Origin: Pseudolysobacter sp964466115
GTDB taxonomy: Bacteria; Pseudomonadota; Gammaproteobacteria; Xanthomonadales; Rhodanobacteraceae
Reading direction: 5' to 3'
Assembly: GCA_964466115.1 (NCBI GenBank)
Contig: CAYXMH010000012.1
Location: 16,196-80,195, forward strand
DNA length: 64,000 nucleotides
A program made the translations under genes and the position numbers. The notes beneath the pieces were generated by a model, which was not told the origin of the DNA, made no database searches, and worked only from the letters and a program-made list of their open reading frames with translations. Of this stretch, positions 52,346 through 61,077 are shown piece by piece. Positions within the stretch are counted from its first letter, which is position 1. Each line of letters starts with the position of its first letter.

Positions 52346-52717
52346 TTAACGCGCCCAAAGCTGCGCGTCTAAGTCCCGTTGCCAACCGTACCGATGTAAG
52401 TCAACCCGACCGTTGAGTACCTCGACCCCTTCTTTTCGCAACCGCATGCGCTGCTCGCGGAATTCGGCACTTGCGGGTGGAAAAGCAATGCGTCCGTCGG
52501 AACGCAAAACGCGATGCCAAGGCAAACGCAACGATGCCGGAGCGGTACGCAGCACCAAGCCAACTAAGCGGGCACGCCGCGGTAACCCGGCACGCACTGC
52601 CAATTCGCCATAACTGGCCACGCAACCGCGTGGAATCTGCGCAATGACGTTGCGGATTGCGGTATGCTGAAGGCGGATGGCGTCGGATGAAAAAAAGGAT
52701 TTATCAGACCGGTTCAT
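52346..52717 (-). CDS. Alkyltransferase-like protein (ATL; MGMT family without the active Cys)
   Basis: A 123-residue protein like the C-terminal DNA-binding domain of O6-alkylguanine-DNA alkyltransferase. The active PCHRV is PWHRV here (Trp67 for Cys), as in E. coli YbaZ/Atl1, so it binds alkylated guanine and flags it for nucleotide excision repair rather than repairing it. The RGCVASYGELA and recognition-helix residues are kept. ATG at 52717 is preferred to 52756. Divergent from the next gene, sharing a 41-base gap. Confidence 0.92.
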   Translation of the reverse strand: MNRSDKSFFSSDAIRLQHTAIRNVIAQIPRGCVASYGELAVRAGLPRRARLVGLVLRTAPASLRLPWHRVLRSDGRIAFPPASAEFREQRMRLRKEGVEVLNGRVDLHRYGWQRDLDAQLWAR

Positions 52718-52758
52718 ACCGGTTAGGATACCGGCATTGATCACTCTGGAGCACATGG

Positions 52759-53166
52759 GTGCAAACCTTCGAACAAATCCGCTCGCAAGTCAGCGCCAAG
52801 TACGAACTTCGAATCAACGATCCGTATTTGATCAGCTTTGATCTCATTACCTCGCACGGCACTCGGCATCAAGGCATTTATTTCACCGAGCTTGAAGACG
52901 ACGACGGCGGCAAGATCTTACGCATCAGCACACCCATTGGGCCTTTAACCGGCATGGACCCGAAACGCTGCCTGCGTTTTAATTGGGAGCAGCGCATCGG
53001 GTTTTTGGCGGTGAGCGATCTTGATGGATCGCCTTATCTGCATCTGTGCGAAAATCGCCCGTATGAGCTCTTAACCGCTCACGAAATCGATCGTTTAATC
53101 AATGAAATCGGACCTTTGGGGGACAGTTTAGAGCAAGCCATTTCAGCGGGTGGGGATGCATTTTAA
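52759..53166 (+). CDS. Conserved-looking hypothetical protein, possible chaperone-like fold
   Basis: A 135-residue cytosolic protein. GTG at 52759 follows GGAG by seven bases. An N-terminal helix (TFEQIRSQVSAKYEL), several beta strands (LISFDLITSHGTRHQGIYF, KILRISTPIG, RIGFLAVSDLDGSPYLHL in parts) and a C-terminal helix (AHEIDRLINEIGPLGDSLEQAI) resemble the YbjN/type III chaperone-like alpha-beta fold. No motif assigns a function. Confidence 0.72.
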   Translation: MQTFEQIRSQVSAKYELRINDPYLISFDLITSHGTRHQGIYFTELEDDDGGKILRISTPIGPLTGMDPKRCLRFNWEQRIGFLAVSDLDGSPYLHLCENRPYELLTAHEIDRLINEIGPLGDSLEQAISAGGDAF

Positions 53167-53173
53167 AAAGGCA

Positions 53174-53191
53174 CTGTCATAAAACTTTCAA
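53174..53191 (+). promoter_or_regulatory. Pho box upstream of pstC
   Basis: CTGTCATAAAACTTTCAA matches the PhoB-binding pattern of two CTGTCA-like 7-mers separated by AT-rich bases (the second is CTTTCA). It lies 233 bases before the pstC start and fits phosphate-starvation control of pstCAB-phoU. Confidence 0.75.
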
Positions 53192-53350
53192 ACTGCCGGG
53201 TTAGGCTACTCAAGAGCCGGCCACAGCGTGGTTGACGCATGAGGTACTTTAAGATCCTTGGTAGGCGCGTTCCCAAGGTATCCTTATGTGCGGTGTCGGC
53301 AAGCTCGTAGGCCATGCGTTCCAACCTACTGAAAGGCTACATCAAGTTGT

Positions 53351-53421
53351 AAAATCCTTCCCCAAAAACGTCAGAGGGATTTTCGCGCACGCATCGGCAA
53401 CGCTGCGTGCGCATTTTTGTT
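53351..53421 (+). promoter_or_regulatory. Two hairpins in the pst leader, the second terminator-like
   Basis: Hairpin 1: AAAATCC (53351-53357) with GGATTTT (53377-53383). Hairpin 2: GCGCACGCA (53385-53393) with TGCGTGCGC (53404-53412), followed by ATTTTTG. It sits two bases before the pstC ATG and downstream of the Pho box. It could terminate leaking upstream transcription or attenuate pst expression. Confidence 0.6.
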
Positions 53422-53423
53422 AA

Positions 53424-54446
53424 ATGACCCTTCCAGCAACCACTATGGCCTTCGAAAAACCGGTACGCAACAGCGCAATCGAACCGCCGTCCCATTTGAT
53501 GGAGCTGGCGGCGTTGAGCGCTCGCGACGCGTGGGCGGATCGACTCTTTCGCTACGTGGTGACCGGAGCCGGTTTTTTGGTGCTGATCACCTTAGCCGCT
53601 GCCGCTCTGTCGATGCTGTGGGGCGGGCGTATGGCCTTTGCAACCTTCGGCTGGGATTTCCTGATCAGCCCGGATTGGGACGCGGTGCAGCACAAATTCG
53701 GTGCCTTGGTCCCGATTTATGGCACCTTGGTCACCGCATTGATCGCTATGCTGATCGCGGTGCCGGTCAGTTTCGGCATCGCTTTATTCCTAACTGAAGT
53801 CGCCCCGACTTGGTTGCGCGGTCCGGTTGCTGCGGCAATCGAACTGCTTGCCGGTATCCCCAGCATCATCTATGGCATGTGGGGTCTGTTCGTATTCGTG
53901 CCGTTCATGGGCGCTTATATTATTCCATGGCTGGATAGCCATCTTGGTGATCTGCCACTAATGGGTCCGCTGTTTCGCGGCCCGCCGCTCGGCATTGGCA
54001 TGCTAACCGCAGGCATTGTGCTGGCGATTATGGTGATTCCGTTTATCTCCTCCGTGATGCGCGACGTATTCCTAACCGTGCCCTCGCGATTGAAAGAGTC
54101 AGCCTACGCATTGGGATCAACCACCTTTGAGGTGGCTTGGGATATTGTGCTTCCGTATACCCGCTCGGCGGTAATCGGCGGAATTTTTTTGGGCTTAGGT
54201 CGTGCACTTGGTGAAACCATGGCGGTGACTTTCGTCCTGGGGAACTCCCACCTGCTGAGCGCCTCGCTGCTGGCGCCCGGCAATTCGATCGCCGCGACCA
54301 TTGCCAATGAATTTTCCGAAGCCGATTCGGATATTTATCTCTCCTCGCTGATTGCACTGGGATTCCTCTTGTTTGTAGTGACATTCATCGTACTGGCCAT
54401 CGCTAAATTGATGCTCAATAAATTGGCGCAAAGAGAGGGCGATTAG
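53424..54446 (+). CDS. pstC: Phosphate ABC transporter permease PstC
   Basis: A 340-residue inner-membrane permease of the high-affinity phosphate importer. Six helices follow a longer polar N-terminus; the first ends in TAAAAALSMLWGG. The cytoplasmic EAA-type coupling loop reads ESAYALGSTTFEVAWDIVLP, and GLGRALGETMAVTFVLGNS follows. ATG at 53424 has no ribosome site because a hairpin precedes it; ATG at 53445 is an alternative. The stop shares one base with pstA's GTG. Confidence 0.93.
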   Translation: MTLPATTMAFEKPVRNSAIEPPSHLMELAALSARDAWADRLFRYVVTGAGFLVLITLAAAALSMLWGGRMAFATFGWDFLISPDWDAVQHKFGALVPIYGTLVTALIAMLIAVPVSFGIALFLTEVAPTWLRGPVAAAIELLAGIPSIIYGMWGLFVFVPFMGAYIIPWLDSHLGDLPLMGPLFRGPPLGIGMLTAGIVLAIMVIPFISSVMRDVFLTVPSRLKESAYALGSTTFEVAWDIVLPYTRSAVIGGIFLGLGRALGETMAVTFVLGNSHLLSASLLAPGNSIAATIANEFSEADSDIYLSSLIALGFLLFVVTFIVLAIAKLMLNKLAQREGD

Positions 54447-55306
54447 TGGCCATCGGGATGGAAACCTTGTATCGGCGGCGGCGCATCAAAAATGCAGTCG
54501 CGTTGACGTTGTCATTGGCTGCGACATTGTTCGGGCTGTTTTGGCTCAGCTGGATCTTGTTAACGACGTTCAGCAACGGCGTTGCTGCGATGAAATTATC
54601 GCTGTTCACGCAAATGACCCCACCACCGGGCGCCGATGGCGGATTACTGAATGCCTTTTTCGGCAGCTTCCTCATGTGCGCACTGGCGATCGCCATTGGC
54701 GCACCAATCGGCATCGCCGCCGGCACCTTTCTCAGCGAATACGCGCGCAAGCACTGGATCGGTGAAACGATTCGCTTCGTCAACGACATTTTGCTCTCCG
54801 CCCCTTCCATTGTGCTGGGCTTGTTTGTCTACACCTTGACGGTGCGCACCATGGGCCATTTTTCGGGTTATGCCGGCGGCATCGCCTTGGCATTCATCAT
54901 TTTGCCGGTGATCGTGCGCACCACGGACGAAATGCTCAAGCTGGTGCCAAGCACGATGCGCGAAGCGGCCTTGTCACTCGGCGTTCCGCAGTGGAAAGTG
55001 ACCGTGCAAGTGCTTTATCGCTCGGCCATGTCCGGCATTCTCACCGGTGTATTGCTTGGGCTTGCGCGCATCAGCGGCGAGACTGCGCCGCTGCTGTTCA
55101 CGGCGCTGAACAACCAATTTTGGAGCACCAACATGAGCCAGCCCATGGCCAGCGTTCCGGTGGTGATTTTTCAATACGCGATGAGCCCCTACGATTCCTG
55201 GCATTCCCTGGCGTGGGCCGGTGCCTTCATGGTTACCCTGTTTGTGCTTCTATTAAGCATCGTGTCGCGCGCCATTATCTTGCGCAAGAAGGTTCAAAAT
55301 GACTAA
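54446..55306 (+). CDS. pstA: Phosphate ABC transporter permease PstA
   Basis: A 286-residue permease partner of PstC. It starts with GTG at 54446, overlapping the pstC stop TAG by one base; AGAGAGGG is upstream. The family segments are seen: GIAAGTFLSEYARKHWIGETIRF (in parts), FVNDILLSAPSIVLGLFVY, and the coupling loop EAALSLGVPQWKVTVQVLYR followed by GLARISGETAPLLFTAL. It overlaps pstB by eight bases. Confidence 0.95.
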   Translation: MAIGMETLYRRRRIKNAVALTLSLAATLFGLFWLSWILLTTFSNGVAAMKLSLFTQMTPPPGADGGLLNAFFGSFLMCALAIAIGAPIGIAAGTFLSEYARKHWIGETIRFVNDILLSAPSIVLGLFVYTLTVRTMGHFSGYAGGIALAFIILPVIVRTTDEMLKLVPSTMREAALSLGVPQWKVTVQVLYRSAMSGILTGVLLGLARISGETAPLLFTALNNQFWSTNMSQPMASVPVVIFQYAMSPYDSWHSLAWAGAFMVTLFVLLLSIVSRAIILRKKVQND

Positions 55307-56114
55307 CCCGCAAGCTGTATTGCAACCCTTGGAGCCCTCGCCGCTGGCGGCGAACTCCTTGGCATCTAAAATCGTTACGCGGAACCTCAATTTCCACTAT
55401 GGCGATTTCCGCGCCTTAAAGGACATCAACTTGTCGATCGCGGAGCGCAAAATCACTGCGATCATCGGGCCGTCCGGTTGTGGAAAATCGACACTTTTAC
55501 GCATCTTCAACCGAATCTATTCGATTTACCCGAAACTGCGCGCCAGCGGCGAAGTGCTCCTGGACGGCGAGAACATCCTCGCGCCGGGTTTCGCGTTAAA
55601 CCGCTTACGCAGCAAGGTCGGCATGGTGTTCCAGAAGCCGGTGCCGTTTCCGATGTCGATCTACGACAATATCGCTTACGGCATCAAGCACTACGAAAAA
55701 CTGCCGCGCTCGGAGATGGATCAACGCGTCGAACAGGCGCTGCGCCAAGCCGCCTTATGGAGTGAAGTCAAAGACAAGCTGAAACAAAACGCGCTCGGCC
55801 TGTCCGGTGGACAGCAACAGCGATTGTGTATCGCGCGCGCGATTGCATTACGGCCCGAAGTCATGCTGTTCGACGAGCCAACTTCGGCGCTCGATCCCAT
55901 CGCCACGGCGAAAATCGAGCAATTGGTCGATGAACTCAAGGAGCAATACACGATCGCGATCGTCACGCACAATATGCAGCAAGCCTCACGCGTGTCCGAT
56001 TACACCGCTTTTATGTACCTTGGCGATTTAATCGAATTCGGCGAAACCGAAACGATTTTTGAAAACCCGAAACAGAAAATGACTGAGGACTACATCACCG
56101 GACGCTATGGTTAA
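55299..56114 (+). CDS. pstB: Phosphate ABC transporter ATP-binding protein PstB
   Basis: A 271-residue ATPase. Walker A GPSGCGKSTLLR, Q-loop VFQKPVPFP, signature LSGGQQQRLC, Walker B EVMLFDEPTSALDP and the switch His in VTHNMQQASR are all present. The NLNFHYGDFRALKDI and YPKLRASGEVLLDGENI segments are PstB-specific. Starts inside the end of pstA. Confidence 0.97.
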   Translation: MTNPQAVLQPLEPSPLAANSLASKIVTRNLNFHYGDFRALKDINLSIAERKITAIIGPSGCGKSTLLRIFNRIYSIYPKLRASGEVLLDGENILAPGFALNRLRSKVGMVFQKPVPFPMSIYDNIAYGIKHYEKLPRSEMDQRVEQALRQAALWSEVKDKLKQNALGLSGGQQQRLCIARAIALRPEVMLFDEPTSALDPIATAKIEQLVDELKEQYTIAIVTHNMQQASRVSDYTAFMYLGDLIEFGETETIFENPKQKMTEDYITGRYG

Positions 56115-56169
56115 ATCATTTGCTTCCCCAATTGAAGAAATCAAACCCCATCGATAAGGCCGCGTAACA

Positions 56170-56886
56170 ATGCCCTCTGAGCACATCATCAAGAGTTTTG
56201 ACGAAGAGCTGGCGCAGCTCAATACCTCCATTGCACGGATGGGCGAGTTGTCGCAAACGCAGCTCAGCAATGCAATCTCAGCGCTGCTTGATCGCAACGC
56301 AACGACCGCGGCACGTGTCGTACAGGCCGATATCGAGGTTGACGACATCGAGCGCGAATTGGACATTCGCGCGATCAAGGTATTGGCGCTGCGCCAACCG
56401 ATTGCGCGCGATCTGCGCGAAGTGCTTTCGGCTTTGAAAATTGCATCCGAATTTGAACGCATTTGCGACTATGCCGCCAATATTGCAAAACGCGCGATTG
56501 CGCTGCAACAAAGCGCAGCCACCGAAATGCTGACTGAGATATCTGAGCTCGGTACGTTGGCGCTGCATTTGTTGCGCGACGTATTGAGCGCGTTTGGCGC
56601 GCGCAATGCCGAAGCCGCTTTGGCGGTTTGGGCGCAAGACGAGCGACTCGATGACACCTACACGTTTCTCTATCGTCGCCTGCTCGACTACATGCGGGCG
56701 GATCCGCAAAACGTTGCCACCGGCGCGCATTTGCTGTTTATCGCAAAAAACATCGAACGCATCGGCGATCACGCCACCAACATTGCGGAATCCATTTACT
56801 ATTTGGTTAACGGCACGCCATTAACGGCGCCGCGACCCAAAGGCGACAAATCGAGCTTTGATGAGGTAGGAACGGTGACGCGCTAA
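56170..56886 (+). CDS. phoU: Phosphate signalling regulator PhoU
   Basis: A 238-residue protein of two similar three-helix bundles. The family pattern E/DxxxD for metal binding is seen twice (ADIEVDDIERELDIRAI; AQDERLDDTYTFLYR) and the ends of each half read AKRAIAL and FIAKNIERIGDHATNIAE. PhoU links PstB activity to the PhoR/PhoB system. Last gene of the operon; 56 bases after pstB. No phoB or phoR is in the window. Confidence 0.95.
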   Translation: MPSEHIIKSFDEELAQLNTSIARMGELSQTQLSNAISALLDRNATTAARVVQADIEVDDIERELDIRAIKVLALRQPIARDLREVLSALKIASEFERICDYAANIAKRAIALQQSAATEMLTEISELGTLALHLLRDVLSAFGARNAEAALAVWAQDERLDDTYTFLYRRLLDYMRADPQNVATGAHLLFIAKNIERIGDHATNIAESIYYLVNGTPLTAPRPKGDKSSFDEVGTVTR

Positions 56887-56921
56887 GCGCAATTTTTGGC
56901 TGGTAACGCGAGATGATGGGG

Positions 56922-56946
56922 AAACGCTATGATATAGGCGTTTTTT
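56922..56946 (+). terminator. Terminator after phoU
   Basis: AAACGC-TAT and ATAGGCGTT form a stem with a small bulge, followed by TTTTTT. It lies 36 bases after the phoU stop. Confidence 0.7.
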
Positions 56947-57047
56947 CAACCTCAAGGATAGCGTTGCGGCGATGATAACCCCTCATGCGGGCACTACGGT
57001 CGAGCGAACTGCTGCTAGACTCACAAACCCCATTGTGATGTGTTGAT

Positions 57048-58358
57048 ATGTTGACCGAGCTTGCCATTGTCGTTGTGCTCGCGCTGCTGAATGGTTTTTT
57101 TGCGTTCGCGGAAATGGCCGTGGTTACCGCCCGCAAAAGCCGCCTTAAGCATATGGCGCAAACCAGCCGGCGCGCGCAAACGGTGTTGCGCCTGATGCAA
57201 TCGCCGGAACGCTTCTTATCCACGGTGCAGGTTTTTATCACCCTGCTCACCAGCGTCATGGGCGCTTATTCGGGAGCTAAAATCGGCGCCACCATCAGCG
57301 TGTGGTTGGTGACGCTTAAACTGCCGTTGGTTGCCGCCTACGCATTGCCGCTGGGCATGTTTTTTAGCGTATCGGGCGTGGTATTCGTCAATATGTTGAT
57401 CGGCGAGTTGCTGCCCAAGCGCTTAGCGCTGGTAAACCCCGAAAAAATCGCCGTAGCCGTCGCCCTGCCGTTGCAGGTGCTGACCTGGATTTCGTTTCCG
57501 TTCGCGTTTGTTTTAATCTGGATTACGCGCCATGTTTTGCGCATCATCGGCATGGAGCGCGTCAGCGATGGCCAGGTTTCGGAAGACGAAATTCGCCTGC
57601 TCGTCGCCGAAGGCGTCGAGCAGGGCGTTATCGATGCGGACGAACGCAATATGGTCAACCGCGTTCTGCGTTTGGGCGATCGTCAAGTCAACTCATTGAT
57701 GACGCCGCGCCCACGGATTGCCTGGCTTGATTTGTCCTTGCCGATTGATGACAACCTTACCGTGATGCGCGATACCCCCTATTCGCGCTACCCGGTGTGC
57801 CGCGGCGGGCAACAGGAGGTTCTCGGCATACTGGAATTGAAGAGCTTGATCGATACCCTAGGCTCAAACAAAGTAAATTTATTCTCAAAATTAACAAAAC
57901 CGCTCTATGTTCCGGCGACCGCGCGGGCATTGGACTTACTTGAAGAGTTCCGCGATGCCGACATTCCTTTTGCCTTGGTCGTTGATGAATACGGCGAGAT
58001 CGAAGGCTTGGTGACGTTGAACGATTTACTCGCCGCGGTGGTTGGTCGAGCGGTTGCGCCGCTTACGGAGGCGCGCGATGCCCCCATTGTGCAACGTGCG
58101 GACGGCAGTTATTTGATTGACGGGGCTCTAAGCACCGATGATTTGCGCGAACTGCTGTCTTTAAACCAATTGCCCAACGAGGAGGATCACGATTATCGAA
58201 CCGTCGCCGGCATGGTAATGGCGCAATTCGGCCGCATACCGCAAGTGGGCGAATTGTTCACTTGGCGAGGCTTTCGCTTTGAGGTGGTCGATCTTGACGG
58301 GGCGCGCATCGATAAAATTTTGGTCGCGCGTACCGCCAATCCAGTGGAGCTTGGTTAG
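57048..58358 (+). CDS. CNNM/CorC (HlyC) family membrane protein
   Basis: A 436-residue protein: DUF21 transmembrane domain (about 1-190; EMAVVTARKSRLKHM, VNMLIGELLPKRLAL), two CBS domains (about 220-340; SLMTPRPRIAWLD, VVDEYGEIEGLVTLNDLL) and a C-terminal CorC_HlyC domain (YLIDGALSTDDLREL, HDYRTVAGMVMAQFGRIP). The group is linked to magnesium or cobalt efflux and resistance. The name hemolysin found in databases is historical. Confidence 0.93.
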   Translation: MLTELAIVVVLALLNGFFAFAEMAVVTARKSRLKHMAQTSRRAQTVLRLMQSPERFLSTVQVFITLLTSVMGAYSGAKIGATISVWLVTLKLPLVAAYALPLGMFFSVSGVVFVNMLIGELLPKRLALVNPEKIAVAVALPLQVLTWISFPFAFVLIWITRHVLRIIGMERVSDGQVSEDEIRLLVAEGVEQGVIDADERNMVNRVLRLGDRQVNSLMTPRPRIAWLDLSLPIDDNLTVMRDTPYSRYPVCRGGQQEVLGILELKSLIDTLGSNKVNLFSKLTKPLYVPATARALDLLEEFRDADIPFALVVDEYGEIEGLVTLNDLLAAVVGRAVAPLTEARDAPIVQRADGSYLIDGALSTDDLRELLSLNQLPNEEDHDYRTVAGMVMAQFGRIPQVGELFTWRGFRFEVVDLDGARIDKILVARTANPVELG

Positions 58359-58390
58359 ATACAGTGTTTATTCACCGGCAATAGCAGCCG

Positions 58391-59125
58391 CTATTTTCCC
58401 TTCGCCAATCGCGCCATCCGCTGCGCATCGTCCAAAATCCCGCGCAAAATACGCACCTCGCGCTCGTCCATATCCGCGCGCAAGAACAATCTGCGCAACC
58501 GCTGCAAGATGGTGTCGGACGAACGCCCTTTGTGGAACTCAATATCGTCCAAGGTTTGTGCCAGGTGATTGAAAAAATGCTCCAGCTGCACCAGGGTTGC
58601 GGCCGCCTCGCGCGCAGCTGAACCCCCGGCTTTGGGTTCACCAAGGCTCGCGATCCGCAATTCATACGCCAATACCTGCACCGCCTGGGCAAGATTGAGC
58701 GATCCGAAATCGGCGGCGCTTGGAATCCGCACGGCGCCGTGGCAAAGCTTAAGTTCATCGTTGTCCAAACCAACCCGCTCATTACCGAACACCAGCGCCA
58801 CTTCGGCACTGGCGGCCGCAGTCAACAGTTGTGCTGCCGCCTCGCGCGGAGAATATTCCGGCAATGGCACGCCGCGCCGGCGCGCCGTACAGCCAAATAC
58901 GACTTGGCAATCGCCAATGGCCGCCATTAAATCCGGCACCACCACCGCCTTTTCCAGCACATCGTCGGCACCGGCCGCTAAAGCCACGACATCCGGATGG
59001 GGATAATGCTTAGGCGCCACCAGCACCAGTCGATCAAACCCCATCGTGCGAATCGCACGCGCGGCGGCCCCGATATTGCCCGGGTGCGAGGTATTCACTA
59101 AAACGAAACGGATGGCATGTGACAT
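58391..59125 (-). CDS. trmJ: tRNA (cytidine/uridine-2'-O-)-methyltransferase TrmJ
   Basis: A 244-residue SPOUT enzyme that methylates the ribose of nucleotide 32 of tRNAs. Motifs: FVLVNTSHPGNIGAAARAIRT, LVFGNERVGL (motif 2) and IPSAADFGSLNLAQAVQVLAYE trimmed to SLNLAQAVQ (motif 3, the knot), with the C-terminal helical domain typical of TrmJ. Divergent from suhB, an arrangement common in gammaproteobacteria. Confidence 0.94.
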   Translation of the reverse strand: MSHAIRFVLVNTSHPGNIGAAARAIRTMGFDRLVLVAPKHYPHPDVVALAAGADDVLEKAVVVPDLMAAIGDCQVVFGCTARRRGVPLPEYSPREAAAQLLTAAASAEVALVFGNERVGLDNDELKLCHGAVRIPSAADFGSLNLAQAVQVLAYELRIASLGEPKAGGSAAREAAATLVQLEHFFNHLAQTLDDIEFHKGRSSDTILQRLRRLFLRADMDEREVRILRGILDDAQRMARLAKGK

Positions 59126-59256
59126 AACCGAAGAGTACCGTTAAAAGCGCGGTTGTGGCAGCGGCTTCCACAAAAATGCTATCCTTCGCGCCCTCGCCGT
59201 ACGGCCTTGAAGTCGCGCGGCATGCTCTTTTTCAGCCGATTCCACTAGGAGCCTTC

Positions 59257-60060
59257 ATGGCCAGACCCGCAGTTACTATCGCGGTACGCGCCGCCCGCGC
59301 CGCAGGTAGCGTGTTAATGCGTTATCTCAATCGCGTCGACAGTGTTGCTGTCGTCGAAAAGCAGCGTATGGATTTTGCCTCCGAAGTGGATCGTGCAGCC
59401 GAAGCCGAAATCATTCGCGAATTGAAACGCTCGTTTCCCGATCACGCGATTCTTGCCGAGGAATCTGGCGCCAGTGGCAAAGGCCGCTTTGTTTGGGTGA
59501 TTGATCCATTGGACGGCACGCACAATTATTTGCGTGGTTTCCCGCATTTTTGCATCTCAATAGCGTTATTGGAAAATAACGAACCGCTCTATGGCGTGAT
59601 ATTTGACCCATTGCGCGATGAGCTTTATACCGCCAGCCGTGGCGATGGCGCCTATTTGAATGATCGGCGCATCCGCGTAAGTAAGCGCGATCAGCTAACC
59701 GGCGCCTTGCTCGCCACCGGATTCCCGTACCGGCAGCGCCAGCACTTGAATGCGCAGCTTGAGATGACGCGAGCGTTGCTCAGCGAAGCCGAGGACATCC
59801 GCCGCACCGGTTCGGCCGCGCTTGATCTTGCCTATACGGCTGTTGGCCGCTTAGATGGCTATTTCGAAATTGGATTGAAACCGTGGGATATGGCGGCCGG
59901 TTGTTTGCTGGTGCGCGAAGCCGGCGGCTATTACGGGGATTTCCATGGCCGCGACGGCATTCCCGCAAGCGGTAATTTGATTGCAGGAACACTGCCGGTA
60001 GCCAAGGCTATGACCGCTATGATCGAAAAAACGATGGGGCCGGAATTGGCTGCGATGTGA
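59257..60060 (+). CDS. suhB: Inositol-1-monophosphatase SuhB
   Basis: A 267-residue protein, the same length as E. coli SuhB, which also takes part in rRNA antitermination complexes. ATG at 59257 follows AGGAG by five bases; the frame is open from 59155. Metal-binding motifs: Glu in LAEESGASG, VIDPLDGTHNYLRGFPHF and KPWDMAAGCLLVREAGG. Lys/Asp residues for phosphate binding are in place. Confidence 0.95.
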   Translation: MARPAVTIAVRAARAAGSVLMRYLNRVDSVAVVEKQRMDFASEVDRAAEAEIIRELKRSFPDHAILAEESGASGKGRFVWVIDPLDGTHNYLRGFPHFCISIALLENNEPLYGVIFDPLRDELYTASRGDGAYLNDRRIRVSKRDQLTGALLATGFPYRQRQHLNAQLEMTRALLSEAEDIRRTGSAALDLAYTAVGRLDGYFEIGLKPWDMAAGCLLVREAGGYYGDFHGRDGIPASGNLIAGTLPVAKAMTAMIEKTMGPELAAM

Positions 60061-60076
60061 TTTCCCGTTTCGCTAG

Positions 60077-60110
60077 TGCCGTCATTCGCGCGCAAGCGGG
60101 AATGACGGCA
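60077..60110. terminator. Inverted repeat between suhB and secF
   Basis: Arms TGCCGTCATTC (60077-60087) and GAATGACGGCA (60100-60110) are exact complements with a GC-rich 12-base loop. It lies between converging genes and can stop transcription from both. The GTCATTC...GAATGAC pattern is a familiar one in dispersed palindromic repeats, but only one copy is seen. Confidence 0.65.
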
Positions 60111-60114
60111 ACTA

Positions 60115-61053
60115 TCACGGCCTTCTGGCGAGTTCCGGATTGTCTTTGGCTACCGGCATCAAATCTTGTTTCGATACGCCAAGCCATAACAAAATGGGAT
60201 TAGCGAAGAAAATCGAGGACAACGTGCCGATGATGATGCCGATAATCATCGTGATGGCAAACCCATGGACGACCGGACCTCCAAATAAATACAACGCCAC
60301 CATCGTAATGCCGGTGAACAACGAGGTGATGATCGTTCTTGATAAAGTGGAGTTAATCGCTTTATTCAGAATCTCAACCGGTTCCGCCTTGCGCGTGGTT
60401 CGGAACAGCTCGCGCACGCGGTCGAACACGACGACTTTGTCGTTGATCGAATAGCCCACCACCGCCAATACCGATGCCAGCACCGTTAAATCGAACTCGC
60501 GCTGCATCAGTGCGAAGAACCCAACCGTAATCAACGTGTCGTGCAATTCACTGGCAATTGCCGCCACGGCAAAGCGCCATTCGAACCGCACGCCGATATA
60601 AATCATGATGCCGATGATGACGAAGATCACCGCGATCACGCCGTCGTTACGCAATTCCTCGCCCACTTGCGGCCCGACGAAATCGTGGCGCTTAAGCGTT
60701 ACATCGGCACGCTTTTCGGCCAACACCTTCACCACATCGTTGGCAAGGTTGTCGGCATTCTTCTTATCGCCCTGCGGTTGCAGACGAATCGCGATTTCGC
60801 GCACGCCGCCCAAACTTTGCACCACTGCGTTCTCATAACCACCGGCGCTTAAGGTTTCACGCACCTGAGCAATTTCGACCGGCTCTTGATAGGCCACCTC
60901 AACCAAAACACCACCGGTGAAATCAAGCCCGTAGTTGAGCCCTTTGGTGATGATGGCAATCGTCGAGGCCAGCAACAACAAAGCGGAGATCGCGATGCTG
61001 ATGTTGCGAAGCCCAAGAAAATCGATCTTGCTATTGGGATTAAAAATTTCCAT
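60115..61053 (-). CDS. secF: Protein translocase subunit SecF
   Basis: A 312-residue inner-membrane protein that works with SecD, using the proton gradient to help pull proteins through SecYEG. Seen: NISIAISALLLLASTIAI (first helix), the family motif GLDFTGGVLVEV, a periplasmic domain, and the C-terminal helix bundle with LASVLAVVGYSINDKVVVFDRVRE trimmed to VVGYSINDKVVVFDR. It follows secD by 24 bases. Confidence 0.97.
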   Translation of the reverse strand: MEIFNPNSKIDFLGLRNISIAISALLLLASTIAIITKGLNYGLDFTGGVLVEVAYQEPVEIAQVRETLSAGGYENAVVQSLGGVREIAIRLQPQGDKKNADNLANDVVKVLAEKRADVTLKRHDFVGPQVGEELRNDGVIAVIFVIIGIMIYIGVRFEWRFAVAAIASELHDTLITVGFFALMQREFDLTVLASVLAVVGYSINDKVVVFDRVRELFRTTRKAEPVEILNKAINSTLSRTIITSLFTGITMVALYLFGGPVVHGFAITMIIGIIIGTLSSIFFANPILLWLGVSKQDLMPVAKDNPELARRP

Positions 61054-61077
61054 AAGTAAATTCGCCTTGGCGTTATC

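Noticed and set aside
53195..53340. Dispersed repeat relic upstream of pstC
   Set aside because: Two stretches with GTAGG...GCGTTCC resemble each other loosely and resemble the ends of the 36329 repeat, but the match is too short and imperfect to call.
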